Assembly: GCF_030682515.1 (NCBI RefSeq)
Contig: NZ_JAUXOD010000087.1
Location: 1-36,540 of the forward strand
Source of the DNA: Hoeflea sp.
GTDB taxonomy: Bacteria; Pseudomonadota; Alphaproteobacteria; Rhizobiales; Rhizobiaceae
Length of the DNA stretch: 36,540 nt
Reading direction: 5' to 3'
In this document: in pieces, positions 1-9,910 of the stretch
Numbering within the stretch: the first letter of the stretch is position 1
How the letters are laid out: each line of letters opens with the position of its first letter
Notes under the pieces: generated by a model
What the model was told of the DNA's origin: nothing
The model's input: only the letters and a program-made list of their open reading frames with translations
The model's database searches: none
Translations under genes and position numbers: made by a program

Positions 1-1849
<1,849 letters not shown>

Positions 1850-3565
1850 ATGGAACGACCTTGGACTGCGTTTTACGGCCCGTCCGTGCGCAAAGACATC
1901 GGCGAGATGCCGTTTCGCAATCTGGCACATCTGGTTAGCCACACGGCCTCCGTCTATGGCGACAAGCCGGCCTTCACGGTCTGCCTCGCCAATGGCATGA
2001 ACGGGACGCTGAGCTTCCGGCAGGTCGACGAGATGTCGTCGTCGCTTGCGGCCTATCTCAGGGAGGTTGCCGGACTTGAGCCCGGCGACCGGGTGGCGCT
2101 GCAGACGCCCAATTGCCTGGCATTCCCGGTGGTGGCCTTCGCGGTGTTCAAGGCAGGCTGCGTTCTGGTCAATGTCAATCCGCTCTACACCGCCGAGGAG
2201 ATGGCCAAGCAGTTCGCCGACTCGAAGCCCGCGGCGCTGGTCATCATCGACATGTTCGCCGACAAGCTGCCCGAGGCGCTGAAGGTGCACCATATTCCGA
2301 CCGTGATCGTCACCCGCGTGGCGGAGTTCATGCCGGCCCTGCCGAAGATGATTGCCGGCGCGGTGCAGAAATACTGGGACAAGACCATCCACCCGGTGGA
2401 TGTGCCGCATATCAGGCTGCCAGACGCGATCGCGGCCGGCGCCGCGCGGCGCGCCCAGGGCCCGGCTTCGGCCGGTTCCTACACCGCCGGCGTCGAGCCC
2501 GATGCCATCGCCTGCCTGCAATATACCGGCGGTACCACCGGGGTGTCCAAGGGGGCGATGCTGTCACACCGCAACATCATCATGAACATGGCGCAGACCA
2601 TGGAGATGATCAGCGGCGTGAACAAGGGCGAGGAGGTGGCGCTGACGGCGCTGCCGATGTACCATATCTTCGCCTTCACGGTGAACCTGATCGGCTTTTA
2701 CTGGATCGGGGCGCGCAACATTCTCATTCCCAATCCGCGCCCCCTGTCCAATCTCAAGCGCGCCTTCGAGAATTACCCGATCACCTGGATGAGCGGCGTC
2801 AACACGCTGTTCAACGGCCTGTCCAACGAGGTCTGGTTCCAGGACACGCCGCCCCGGCATCTCAAATTCGCCTCCGCCGGCGGCATGGCCCTGCAGAAGG
2901 CGGTGGCGGAGCGCTGGGAGTCGATCACCGGGAAACCGGTGCTGGAAGGCTACGGGCTGACGGAATCCTCGCCGGTGATCACCTTCAATCCGCTGGGACG
3001 CACCCGGCCCAACTCGATTGGCGTGCCTGTGCCGTCCACCGATGTGACGTGTCTGGCCCCCGACGGCAGGCCGGTGGCGCAGGGCGAGCCGGGCGAACTT
3101 GCCGCCCGCGGGCCGCAGGTGATGCTGGGCTACTGGAACAAGCCGGAGGAGACGGCCAAGACGATCAGGGACGGCTGGCTGCTGACCGGCGACATCGCCA
3201 CCATGGATGCGGACGGCTATTTCCGCATCGTCGACCGCAAGAAGGACATGGTGCTGGTGTCGGGCTTCAATGTCTATCCCAACGAGATCGAGGATTGCCT
3301 CGCCTCGCATCCGGGCATCGTCGAATCGGCGGTGATCGGGGTTCCCGACGGGGCCGCCGGGGAGGCGGTGAAGGCCTTCATCGTCAGCCGTGATCCGGCC
3401 CTGACCGCCGAGGATGTGCGCGCCCACTGCAAGGCGCACCTGACCGGCTACAAGGTGCCGAAACTGGTCGAGTTCCGCGAGGAACTGCCGAAATCGAATG
3501 TCGGCAAGATCCTGCGCAAGGACCTGCGTCCGTCCGGATCCGCTGCGGCGCCGGTCAGTGCCTGA
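1850..3565 (+). CDS. fadD: long-chain fatty acid--CoA ligase (FadD-like)
   Basis: Activates fatty acids to acyl-CoA through an acyl-adenylate, feeding beta-oxidation or lipid synthesis; peripheral to the inner membrane. 571 residues, normal for the family. The ATP/AMP-binding loop YTGGTTGVSKG is at residues 225-235. Further on are the GYGLTE motif, the adenylate-forming hinge region (GDIATMDADGYFRIVDRKKD) and the C-terminal lysine motif NVGKILRKDLR. The ATG at 1850 was chosen because GGGAGGGG ends 10 bases before it; the frame is open back to 1559, but those residues are low-complexity and unlike the family. A BASS transporter follows 62 bp downstream in the same direction. Substrate chain length cannot be told from sequence, so another acyl-CoA synthetase of the family remains possible. 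Confidence 0.93.
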   Translation: MERPWTAFYGPSVRKDIGEMPFRNLAHLVSHTASVYGDKPAFTVCLANGMNGTLSFRQVDEMSSSLAAYLREVAGLEPGDRVALQTPNCLAFPVVAFAVFKAGCVLVNVNPLYTAEEMAKQFADSKPAALVIIDMFADKLPEALKVHHIPTVIVTRVAEFMPALPKMIAGAVQKYWDKTIHPVDVPHIRLPDAIAAGAARRAQGPASAGSYTAGVEPDAIACLQYTGGTTGVSKGAMLSHRNIIMNMAQTMEMISGVNKGEEVALTALPMYHIFAFTVNLIGFYWIGARNILIPNPRPLSNLKRAFENYPITWMSGVNTLFNGLSNEVWFQDTPPRHLKFASAGGMALQKAVAERWESITGKPVLEGYGLTESSPVITFNPLGRTRPNSIGVPVPSTDVTCLAPDGRPVAQGEPGELAARGPQVMLGYWNKPEETAKTIRDGWLLTGDIATMDADGYFRIVDRKKDMVLVSGFNVYPNEIEDCLASHPGIVESAVIGVPDGAAGEAVKAFIVSRDPALTAEDVRAHCKAHLTGYKVPKLVEFREELPKSNVGKILRKDLRPSGSAAAPVSA

Positions 3566-3627
3566 GACCACGGGCGCAGGCTGCGCCACGTGATTGACTA
3601 GAAACGGCCGGATGTCTGGGAGGAACC

Positions 3628-4509
3628 ATGGTCGGACCTTTGGAACAAGCAATACTCGCGCTGATGATCTTCGTGATCATGCTTGGCATGGGCGCGTCGC
3701 TCACGCCGCGGGATTTCGCGCTGGCGCTGAAACGGCCCTACGGGCTCGTCATCGGCATCGTCTCGCAATACGGCTTCATGCCGTTCATCGCCTTCCTGCT
3801 GGCGGTCAGCCTGCCGGTCTCCGATTCGATCAAGATCGGCATCCTGATCATGGGCTGCATGCCCGGCGGCACCACCTCGAACATCTTCACCTATTTCTCC
3901 AAGGGCAATCTGGCGCTGTCGGTCCTCATGACGGTCAATTCGACCGTGTTCGGGGTGCTGCTGATCCCGCTGGTGCTGGTGATCTATGCCGGCGCGCTCG
4001 ACCTGCAGATCCCGCGCGAGAACATCATCGTCACGCTGGTGCTGCTCCTGGTGCCGGTGGCGATCGGCATGGGCCTTCGCAAGCTCAACGCCAATGCCGG
4101 TGCGGTGACCGAGTTCCTGGGGTCCCTGCTGGCGGTGATCTTCATCGTGTTCCTGATCGTGTCCTGGATCCCCCGGAACTGGGAATTCCTGATGACGACG
4201 ACCTGGGCCACCTATTTCGGCTCCATCGCGCTCGGCGTGTTCGGCTTTGCCATCGGCTACGGCTTCGCAGCGCTGCTCAAGCTGCATCCGCGCAATGTCC
4301 GCACCATCGCGCTGGAGACGGGCATCCAGAACGGGCCGCTGGCCATCGCCATCATCGCCTTTACCTTCTCGGGGATGGAGGCGCAGGCGGTGATGGTGGT
4401 GCCGGCGCTCTATTCGCTGTTCATCGTCATGACCTCGACGGTGCTGACGCTGTGGTTCCGCAGGATCGTGGACGCGGGCGAACAGAAGCTGCCCGACGGT
4501 CTTCTGTAG
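3628..4509 (+). CDS. bile acid:sodium symporter (BASS) family transporter
   Basis: Inner-membrane transporter of 293 residues with nine to ten hydrophobic segments. The conserved BASS/SBF stretch GCMPGGTTSNIFTYFSKGN (about residues 79-97) belongs to the sodium-binding core, and a second conserved stretch, ETGIQNGPLA, lies near residue 231. Bacterial members carry organic anions such as bile acids, pantoate or keto acids; the substrate here is unknown. The ATG follows GGGAGGAACC, a strong ribosome site. It lies 62 bp after the acyl-CoA ligase and may be co-transcribed with it, which would hint at a carboxylate or steroid-like substrate, but this is inference. Confidence 0.9.
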   Translation: MVGPLEQAILALMIFVIMLGMGASLTPRDFALALKRPYGLVIGIVSQYGFMPFIAFLLAVSLPVSDSIKIGILIMGCMPGGTTSNIFTYFSKGNLALSVLMTVNSTVFGVLLIPLVLVIYAGALDLQIPRENIIVTLVLLLVPVAIGMGLRKLNANAGAVTEFLGSLLAVIFIVFLIVSWIPRNWEFLMTTTWATYFGSIALGVFGFAIGYGFAALLKLHPRNVRTIALETGIQNGPLAIAIIAFTFSGMEAQAVMVVPALYSLFIVMTSTVLTLWFRRIVDAGEQKLPDGLL

Positions 4510-4533
4510 GGTCCCGGCGCGCGGCCCGGGCGG

Positions 4534-5241
4534 TCAGGTGAGGGTTTCCACGCTCAGCCGGTAGCCGATGCCGCGCACGGTCTGCAGCCAGACCGGATTG
4601 GCGGGGTCTTCCTCGATCTTGCGCCGGAGCCGGTTGATCTGCACATCGATGGTGCGTTCGCCGACTTCGACGTCGGGGCCGACGAGTTCATGGCGCGGCA
4701 CGGTATCGCCGGCGTTCTCGGCGAAGGTGACCATGATCTCGCGCTCCCGGTCGGTCAGTCGCACCGGCTCGCCGGATTTCTTCAATTCGCGCCGGGCGAT
4801 GACGAAGGTGTAGGGGCCGAACACCACCTGTTCGACCTTCGGCGCCGCCGGCTGGCCGCCGCGCTTGAGGATGTTGTTGATCCGGAGCACCAGCTCGCGC
4901 GGATTGAAGGGTTTGGCCAGATAGTCGTCGGCGCCCGCCTCGAGCCCGTCGATGCGGGCGTCGCCCTCGGCGAGCGCGGTCAGCATCAGGATCGGCACGG
5001 ACTTGATTTCGCGGAGCGACCGGGTCAGCGACAGGCCGCTTTCGCCCGGCATCATCACGTCGATGATCAGCATGTCGAAATCGATGCCGTCAAGCTTGCG
5101 CCGCGCCTCGGCTGCGTCGGCCGCGGTGGTGACGCGGAAGCCTTCTCCGCTGAGATAGCGCGAGAGCAGTTCGCGGATACGGGTGTCGTCGTCGACCACG
5201 AGAAGGTGGGCGGCGTCGTCGCCTGGCAAGGGGGTGGTCAT
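4534..5241 (-). CDS. OmpR-family response regulator (PetR-like)
   Basis: Two-component response regulator of 235 residues. The receiver domain shows the acidic triad DDD (17-19), phospho-acceptor D61 in IIDVMMPGESG, and K110 in DDYLAKPF. The C-terminal winged helix ends with TVRGIGYRL, typical of OmpR/PhoB DNA-binding domains. The ATG at 5241 is preferred over an upstream TTG at 5250, because GAGGGA lies 9 bases before the ATG but abuts the TTG. It lies 41 bp after a MarR-type gene on the same strand, an arrangement like petP-petR of Rhodobacter capsulatus, whose products affect cytochrome bc1 expression. No histidine kinase is adjacent. The PetR name is by arrangement and resemblance. Confidence 0.9.
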   Translation of the reverse strand: MTTPLPGDDAAHLLVVDDDTRIRELLSRYLSGEGFRVTTAADAAEARRKLDGIDFDMLIIDVMMPGESGLSLTRSLREIKSVPILMLTALAEGDARIDGLEAGADDYLAKPFNPRELVLRINNILKRGGQPAAPKVEQVVFGPYTFVIARRELKKSGEPVRLTDREREIMVTFAENAGDTVPRHELVGPDVEVGERTIDVQINRLRRKIEEDPANPVWLQTVRGIGYRLSVETLT

Positions 5242-5282
5242 CGGGGTCAATCCCTCATTCAGCCGGTTCGTCTGGCGGCCGG

Positions 5283-5786
5283 TTAGTCTGGTTGATCGGT
5301 TCGTGCCGCGGGGTTGATCATACCCGAAAGAAACGCCTTGACCACGGCCCGTCCGCTTTCATCCAGACCTTCCAGTGCATCGGCGATGCGGCGAGACTGT
5401 GGCCTTGCCAGCGCCAGCGCCAGTTCGCGCCCGCGGCGGGTCGGGTACAGCCGGCGCTGCCTGCGGTCCTCGGGGCCGGCGACCTGGGCGACGTAGCCAG
5501 AATCGATCAGTTCCTTGAGCACCCGGGCGAGCGATTGCTTGGTGATCTTGAGCGTTTCGAGCAGGGCGGCAACCGTCAGTCCCGGCTCGCGGTTGACGAA
5601 GTGGACGACGCGGTGGTGCGCCCGGCCGAAGCCGGAGGTGTCGAGAATGGCGTCCGGATCGGATATGAAATCGCGATAGGCGAAGAACAGGAGCTCTATG
5701 ATCTCGAAATCTATGTCTTCGGCTTCGCCCATCGGCTGGTCGAGAATATCGTCGGACAAGGGTTTGATTGCGCCGTCACGGTCCAT
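5283..5786 (-). CDS. MarR-family transcriptional regulator (PetP-like)
   Basis: Predicted dimeric winged-helix DNA-binding protein of 167 residues. The helix-turn-helix lies around residues 75-100 (KITKQSLARVLKELIDSGYV), followed by the MarR wing with EDRRQRRLYPTRRGREL. The ATG follows AAAGGAAATGTCGC at good spacing. It is the first gene of a likely operon with the OmpR-type regulator, as in petP-petR of other Alphaproteobacteria. The divergent neighbour is ilvE, with about 200 bp between the starts. Effector and targets are not visible in the sequence. Confidence 0.88.
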   Translation of the reverse strand: MDRDGAIKPLSDDILDQPMGEAEDIDFEIIELLFFAYRDFISDPDAILDTSGFGRAHHRVVHFVNREPGLTVAALLETLKITKQSLARVLKELIDSGYVAQVAGPEDRRQRRLYPTRRGRELALALARPQSRRIADALEGLDESGRAVVKAFLSGMINPAARTDQPD

Positions 5787-5987
5787 GGCGACATTTCCTT
5801 TCGAATACGTCAGCTATGTTGACATAAATTGGCGCAATTGCTAGCTTTGAATTGCGCGCGAGGCAAACTGGCCTTGCCCGCCGGCTTGGCATTGCCCGTT
5901 TCCGGCGCCTTTCGGCCCTGGCCCCGCGGTCACCGACACCGGCTTCAGACAACAGATGACGGCGGCATACCGCCTGGAGGAAACGCG

Positions 5988-6878
5988 ATGGCGTCCGTAC
6001 CTTTTGACCAGCTCGAGGGTGAAATCTGGTTCAACGGTGAATTCGTGCCGTGGAAGGATGCAAAGATCCACGTGCTGACCCACGGCCTGCACTATGCCAG
6101 CGCCGTGTTCGAAGGCGAGCGCGCCTATGGCGGCGAGATCTTCAAGCTGACCGAGCACACCGAGCGGCTGCACACATCGGGCGAGATCCTCGGCTTCAAG
6201 ATTCCCTACAGCGTGGCCGAGATCGACCAGGCATGCATCGAGCTTCTGGCCCGACAGGGACTGACGGACGCCTATGTGCGGCCGATCGCCTGGCGCGGCT
6301 CGGAAATGATGGGCGTCTCGGCGCAGAAGAACCGGATCAACCTCGCCATCGCCATCTGGCAGTGGCCGAGCTATTTCAACCCGGAAGAGCGGATGAAGGG
6401 CATAAGGCTCGACATCGCCGAATATTGCCGGCCCGACCCGCGCACAGCGCCGTCACGGTCCAAGGCCGCCGGGCTCTACATGATCTGCACGCTCTCCAAG
6501 CACCGGGCCGAGGAGCGGGGCTATGCCGACGCGATGATGCTCGACTGGCGCGGCCGGGTGGCGGAAGCCACCGGCGCCAACATCTTCTTTGTGCGTGACG
6601 GCAAGATCCACACGCCGGATCCCGATTGCTTCCTCGACGGCATCACGCGGCGCACGGTGATCGGGCTTGCGAAGAAGCGCGGCTATGAGGTGATCGAGCG
6701 GGCGATCATGCCCGAGGAGCTCGACGGGTTCGAGCAGTGCTTCCTGACCGGCACCGCGGCAGAAGTCACGCCGGTGTCGGAAATCGGCCCGCACCGCTTC
6801 ACCGTGGGCGAGATCGCCAGGAACCTCGTCACCGACTACATGGCCGAGGTTCAGCCGAAGAAGGCCGCGGCCGAATAG
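5988..6878 (+). CDS. ilvE: branched-chain amino acid aminotransferase
   Basis: PLP-dependent fold-type IV enzyme that transfers the amino group between glutamate and the 2-keto acids of leucine, isoleucine and valine; cytosolic. 296 residues. The pyridoxal lysine is K159 in SRSKAAGLY; nearby hallmarks are THGLHYASAVFEGERAY (31-47), EATGANIFFV, and the TGTAAEVTPV loop near the end. The ATG at 5988 has GGAGGAAACGCG before it; the frame is open further upstream but without a ribosome site or family similarity. It is transcribed away from the MarR/OmpR regulators and ends in a strong terminator. Some relatives in this family act on D-amino acids or aminodeoxychorismate, but the motifs favour IlvE. 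Confidence 0.92.
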   Translation: MASVPFDQLEGEIWFNGEFVPWKDAKIHVLTHGLHYASAVFEGERAYGGEIFKLTEHTERLHTSGEILGFKIPYSVAEIDQACIELLARQGLTDAYVRPIAWRGSEMMGVSAQKNRINLAIAIWQWPSYFNPEERMKGIRLDIAEYCRPDPRTAPSRSKAAGLYMICTLSKHRAEERGYADAMMLDWRGRVAEATGANIFFVRDGKIHTPDPDCFLDGITRRTVIGLAKKRGYEVIERAIMPEELDGFEQCFLTGTAAEVTPVSEIGPHRFTVGEIARNLVTDYMAEVQPKKAAAE

Positions 6879-6902
6879 TCTATCCGACACCTCCACGACA
6901 CA

Positions 6903-6935
6903 GGCGGCGCTCCGAAAGGACCGCCGCCTTTTTTG
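6903..6935 (+). terminator. rho-independent terminator after ilvE
   Basis: GGCGGC pairs with GCCGCC, extended by TCC/GGA around a GAAA loop, and is followed by six T residues. It starts 25 bp after the ilvE stop codon. Confidence 0.88.
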
Positions 6936-6973
6936 TTGAGCCATTCCCGGGAATGGACGGGGCCATGTCCACA

Positions 6974-7084
6974 GTCATTCCGGCCTTGAGCCGGAATCCA
7001 GCTACGGCGCGTCCGCGCCGTGAAAGAGTCTTTTTGCGATCAAGGACTTGATCGCGCTGGATGCCGGATCAAGTCCGGCATGAC
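6974..7084. repeat. 111-bp palindromic intergenic element
   Basis: Two 28-bp arms face each other: 6974-7001 (starts GTCATTCCGGCC) and 7057-7084 (ends CCGGCATGAC). They match at 24 of 28 positions as inverted repeats. Between them sit two smaller hairpins, CGGCGCG/CGCGCCG (about 7005-7020) and GCGATCAAG/CTTGATCGC (7036-7055). Palindromes built on a core like CCGGATCAAGTCCGG are common between genes in Alphaproteobacteria, so this is probably one copy of a dispersed REP/MITE-like family. It has no coding capacity. Confidence 0.75.
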
Positions 7085-7152
7085 GGGGTTCGACGGATTG
7101 CCACGACAAAGCGACAAGAAGCTGGTTTTTCGGGGTTTGTCAGGGGTCTGAG

Positions 7153-7186
7153 GTAGCGCTCCGAAAGGAACGCCGCCTTTTTGTGT
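7153..7186 (+). terminator. second terminator-like hairpin, near copy of the ilvE terminator
   Basis: GCGCTCCGAAAGGAACGC forms a hairpin with one mismatch and is followed by CGCC and TTTTT. It shares its core (GCGCTCCGAAAGGA) with the terminator at 6903-6935. It lies just before the convergent hppD stop codon, so it would stop plus-strand read-through into hppD. Confidence 0.6.
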
Positions 7187-7197
7187 TCGCGGCCTGC

Positions 7198-8307
7198 CTA
7201 TTCCGCGGCGTCGTTGAAGACGCCGCGGCGGATCTGGTCTTCCTCGATGGATTCGAACAAGGCGCGGAAATTGCCTTCGCCAAAGCCCTCGTCGCCCTTG
7301 CGCTGGATGAATTCGAAGAAGATCGGCCCGATCACAGTCTTGGAGAACACCTGCAGCAGGATCTTGGTCATGCCGCCATCGATCACGCCTTCGCCATCGA
7401 TGAGGATGCCGTGCTTCCTGAGCTTGTCGATCGGTTCGTCATGGCCGTGCACGCGGGTCCTGGATTGTTCGTAATAGGTGTCGGGCGGGCCGGGCATGAA
7501 CCTGACGCCCTTGTCCGCGATCCAGTCGGTGCCCGCATAGATGTCGTCGGTGCCGACCGCGATGTGCTGGATGCCTTCGCCATTGTACTTGCGCAGGTAC
7601 TCCTCGATCTGGCTCCGGTCGTCGGTGGATTCGTTCAATGGGATGCGGATCCGGCCGCAGGGCGAGGTGATGGCGCGCGAGACCAGGCCCGTGAGCTTGC
7701 CCTCGATGTCGAAGAAATGGATCTGCTTGAAGTTGAACAGGTCGCGGTAGAAATCCCACCATTTGTCCATGTTGCCGCGGATGACATTGTGGGTCAGGTG
7801 GTCGAGATAATAGAAGCCCGCGCCCTGGGGCTTGGGGTCGCGCTCGCCCAGCCACTCGAAATCGGCGTCATAGGCTGAGCCTTGAGATCCCCAGGTGTCG
7901 ACGAAATAGAGAAGCGAGCCGCCGATGCCGACGATGGCGGGAACATCGAGCGTCTTGTCGGCGCCAGTGTATTCCTCGGCCCCCTTCGACACCGCATGCT
8001 TGAGCGCCTGCTTCGCGTCGGCGACGCGCCAGGCCATCGACGGGGCGCAGGGGCCGTGGATGTCGACGAAACGGTCGGCAAACGAGCCCTTCTCGGCGTT
8101 GAGGATGTAGTTGATGTCGCCCTGGCGCCAGACGGTGATCGCCTTCTCGCGGTGGCGCGCCACTGGCTCGTAGCCCATGCGGGCAAACAGCGCCTCAAGC
8201 GCCGCGGGATCGGGATGGGCGAATTCGACGAATTCGAAGCCGTTGGTGCCGGCAGGGTTGTCCTCGGAAATGGCGGCGCGCGGCGCATCGTGGGGGAACG
8301 GGCCCAT
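7198..8307 (-). CDS. hppD: 4-hydroxyphenylpyruvate dioxygenase
   Basis: Iron(II) dioxygenase that converts 4-hydroxyphenylpyruvate to homogentisate, the second step of tyrosine catabolism; cytosolic. 369 residues, the usual length. The family's metal ligands are visible: H170 in LDHLTHNV, H248 in GIQHIAV and E332 in FFEFIQRKGD. The C-terminal helix region GNFRALFESIE is also present. The ATG at 8307 follows AGGAGAGACACG. The reading frame stays open far upstream, but that stretch is antisense to the Lrp gene and is not coding. It is divergent from an Lrp/AsnC regulator, the usual arrangement for local control. The next gene of the pathway, homogentisate dioxygenase, is not in the window. Confidence 0.95.
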   Translation of the reverse strand: MGPFPHDAPRAAISEDNPAGTNGFEFVEFAHPDPAALEALFARMGYEPVARHREKAITVWRQGDINYILNAEKGSFADRFVDIHGPCAPSMAWRVADAKQALKHAVSKGAEEYTGADKTLDVPAIVGIGGSLLYFVDTWGSQGSAYDADFEWLGERDPKPQGAGFYYLDHLTHNVIRGNMDKWWDFYRDLFNFKQIHFFDIEGKLTGLVSRAITSPCGRIRIPLNESTDDRSQIEEYLRKYNGEGIQHIAVGTDDIYAGTDWIADKGVRFMPGPPDTYYEQSRTRVHGHDEPIDKLRKHGILIDGEGVIDGGMTKILLQVFSKTVIGPIFFEFIQRKGDEGFGEGNFRALFESIEEDQIRRGVFNDAAE

Positions 8308-8357
8308 CGTGTCTCTCCTCTTTTCGTGTCCGCGCGGATCATCAGCGCCCGCGCTTG

Positions 8358-8385
8358 TTGACTGATGCGCATGATGAAGCATAAT
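8358..8385 (+). promoter_or_regulatory. predicted sigma-70 promoter of the lrp-type gene with repeated GCAT/ATGC sites
   Basis: TTGACT (8358-8363) and CATAAT (8380-8385) are 16 bp apart, a good housekeeping promoter match. Transcription would begin near 8392, which rules out the in-frame ATG at 8365 as a start. Several GCAT/ATGC half-sites between about 8365 and 8435 overlap the promoter and could be Lrp-type binding sites for autoregulation and hppD control. Confidence 0.55.
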
Positions 8386-8469
8386 TTGCGCAAGGTGCAT
8401 GCATTGATCACGCTCCATCGCGTCATGCTGCATGAAGTGTGCGCCATATGGTCCATGGGAGAGAAGGTC

Positions 8470-8928
8470 GTGCATCCTGATGAATTCGACCGCAAGCTGC
8501 TGCGGCTGCTGCAGCAGGACGGGCGGCTCACCAACAACGAGCTGTCGCAGAAGATCAACCTGTCGGCGTCGCAATGCTCGCGCCGGCGCACGCGGCTCGA
8601 GCAGGAGGGCTTCATCAAGGGCTACCGGGCCGATCTCGACCGCGAGAAGCTCGGCATCGGCATCATCAACCTGATCACGGTGACGCTCGCCACCCACAAC
8701 CGCGACAATGCCCAGCGCTTCGCCCGGCTGATCGGCGGCCTGCCGGAGGTGCTGGAGGCCTATTCGCTGACGGGCGAGATGGACTACATCATCAAGGTGG
8801 TGACGCCGGACCTGCGTGCGCTCTCGGCCTTCGTCAGCGACGTGCTGCTGCCGCATGAATCGGTCCAGCACGTCAAGACCGCGATCGTGCTCGACACGTT
8901 GAAAGAGGGCGGCGGGCTGCCGGTCTAG
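8470..8928 (+). CDS. Lrp/AsnC-family regulator, likely of hppD
   Basis: Small DNA-binding regulator of 152 residues. The N-terminal helix-turn-helix reads DEFDRKLLRLLQQDGRLTNN onward, and the C-terminal RAM ligand-binding domain includes LPEVLEAYSLTGEMDYIIKV. A GTG start at 8470 was chosen because GGAGAG lies 6 bases upstream and family members start close to this point; an in-frame ATG at 8455 has no ribosome site, and an ATG at 8365 lies upstream of the predicted transcription start. Its position divergent from hppD suggests it responds to tyrosine, phenylalanine or a breakdown product, but that is inferred from context. Confidence 0.88.
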   Translation: MHPDEFDRKLLRLLQQDGRLTNNELSQKINLSASQCSRRRTRLEQEGFIKGYRADLDREKLGIGIINLITVTLATHNRDNAQRFARLIGGLPEVLEAYSLTGEMDYIIKVVTPDLRALSAFVSDVLLPHESVQHVKTAIVLDTLKEGGGLPV

Positions 8929-9088
8929 GCGAGCGGACGTGCGCAGCCGGCCGAGGGGCAGCACAGGCATTTTACCGCAGGTCGCCGCAAACGGGTTCAG
9001 GTTTGAGGTGGTTTGCGGTAGGAACAGACAAGACACTTGCCGGCGGCGGAGACTGCCGAGCGTGAAACGGCCAACAGGGATCACAATC

Positions 9089-9736
9089 ATGGGCGATCTG
9101 CGCGCGGGCATCATTCCCGTCACGCCATTCCAGCAAAACTGCACGGTGCTGTTCGATCAGGACACGAGATCGGGCGTCGTCATCGATCCGGGCGGCGATG
9201 TCGATGTGATCCTGCAGACCATCGCCGAGAACGATCTGAAGATCGAGGCGATCTGGCTCACCCACGGCCATATCGACCATGCCGGTGGCGCCGACGAGCT
9301 GCGCGAAAAACTGAAGATCCCGATCATCGGCCCGCATGAGGCCGACCTGCCGCTGCTGTCGGGGCTTGAGCAACAGGCGAAGATGTTCGGCGTCGAGATG
9401 GACGTGCGCAATGTCGTGCCGGACCGGTGGCTCAAGGATGGCGACCGCGTCGCATTCGGCGCCTATGAGTTCGAGGTCTATCATACGCCCGGCCATGCGC
9501 CGGGCCATGTGATCTATTACAACCGCGCGGAAGGCTTCGCGCATCTGGGCGACGTGCTGTTTGCGGGCTCGATCGGCCGCACCGACCTTCCGGGCGGCGA
9601 CCACCAGACGCTGCTCAACTCGATCCGCGACAAGGTCTTTCCCCTGGGTGATGAGACCGGCTTCATCTGCGGCCACGGGCCGGGCGGCAAGATCGGCGAC
9701 GAGCGCCGCACCAATCCGTTCCTGAAGGGCCTGTAG
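9089..9736 (+). CDS. metallo-beta-lactamase-fold hydrolase (glyoxalase II-like)
   Basis: Binuclear metal hydrolase of 215 residues. The metal motif THGHIDH is at residues 58-64, with further ligands in HTPGHAPGH, GDVLFAGSIGRTDLPGGD and the final CGHGPGGKIGDERRTNPFL. This matches the hydroxyacylglutathione hydrolase-like (YcbL) subgroup, which hydrolyses thioesters such as S-lactoylglutathione. The ATG at 9089 follows AGGGA at good spacing. It is a stand-alone gene; the frame upstream to 8939 is open but has no family similarity. The exact substrate is uncertain. Confidence 0.92.
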   Translation: MGDLRAGIIPVTPFQQNCTVLFDQDTRSGVVIDPGGDVDVILQTIAENDLKIEAIWLTHGHIDHAGGADELREKLKIPIIGPHEADLPLLSGLEQQAKMFGVEMDVRNVVPDRWLKDGDRVAFGAYEFEVYHTPGHAPGHVIYYNRAEGFAHLGDVLFAGSIGRTDLPGGDHQTLLNSIRDKVFPLGDETGFICGHGPGGKIGDERRTNPFLKGL

Positions 9737-9773
9737 CGCTCACAAGCGGCAGGCACCCTGAGGACAGCCCACG

Positions 9774-9804
9774 AAAAAACCGGCCGTCGCAGGGCGAGGC
9801 CGGT
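9774..9804 (-). terminator. rho-independent terminator after the BA14K gene
   Basis: On the minus strand AACCGGCC pairs with GGCCGGTT with an inner GCG/CGC pair, followed by a run of T. It lies about 110 bp beyond the BA14K stop and between convergent genes; the hairpin could also help end transcription of the hydrolase gene. Confidence 0.8.
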
Positions 9805-9910
9805 TCGGATGGGTGGAAGCGCCGGCTCCCGGAAGGGGCGGGTTTGCGCCCGGTCCAAGGCGCCGCAGGCCGGCCTCGCAAAACCGCTGCGCGGTCTTGC
9901 GAGAGATGCA

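Noticed and set aside
4511-4531. GC-rich dyad between the convergent BASS and response regulator genes as a terminator
   Set aside because: There is no T-run on either strand and the stem is short.
8308-9144. Long open minus-strand extension upstream of hppD
   Set aside because: It is antisense to the Lrp gene and the start of the hydrolase gene, has no similarity to the dioxygenase, and the ATG at 8307 has an ideal ribosome site.
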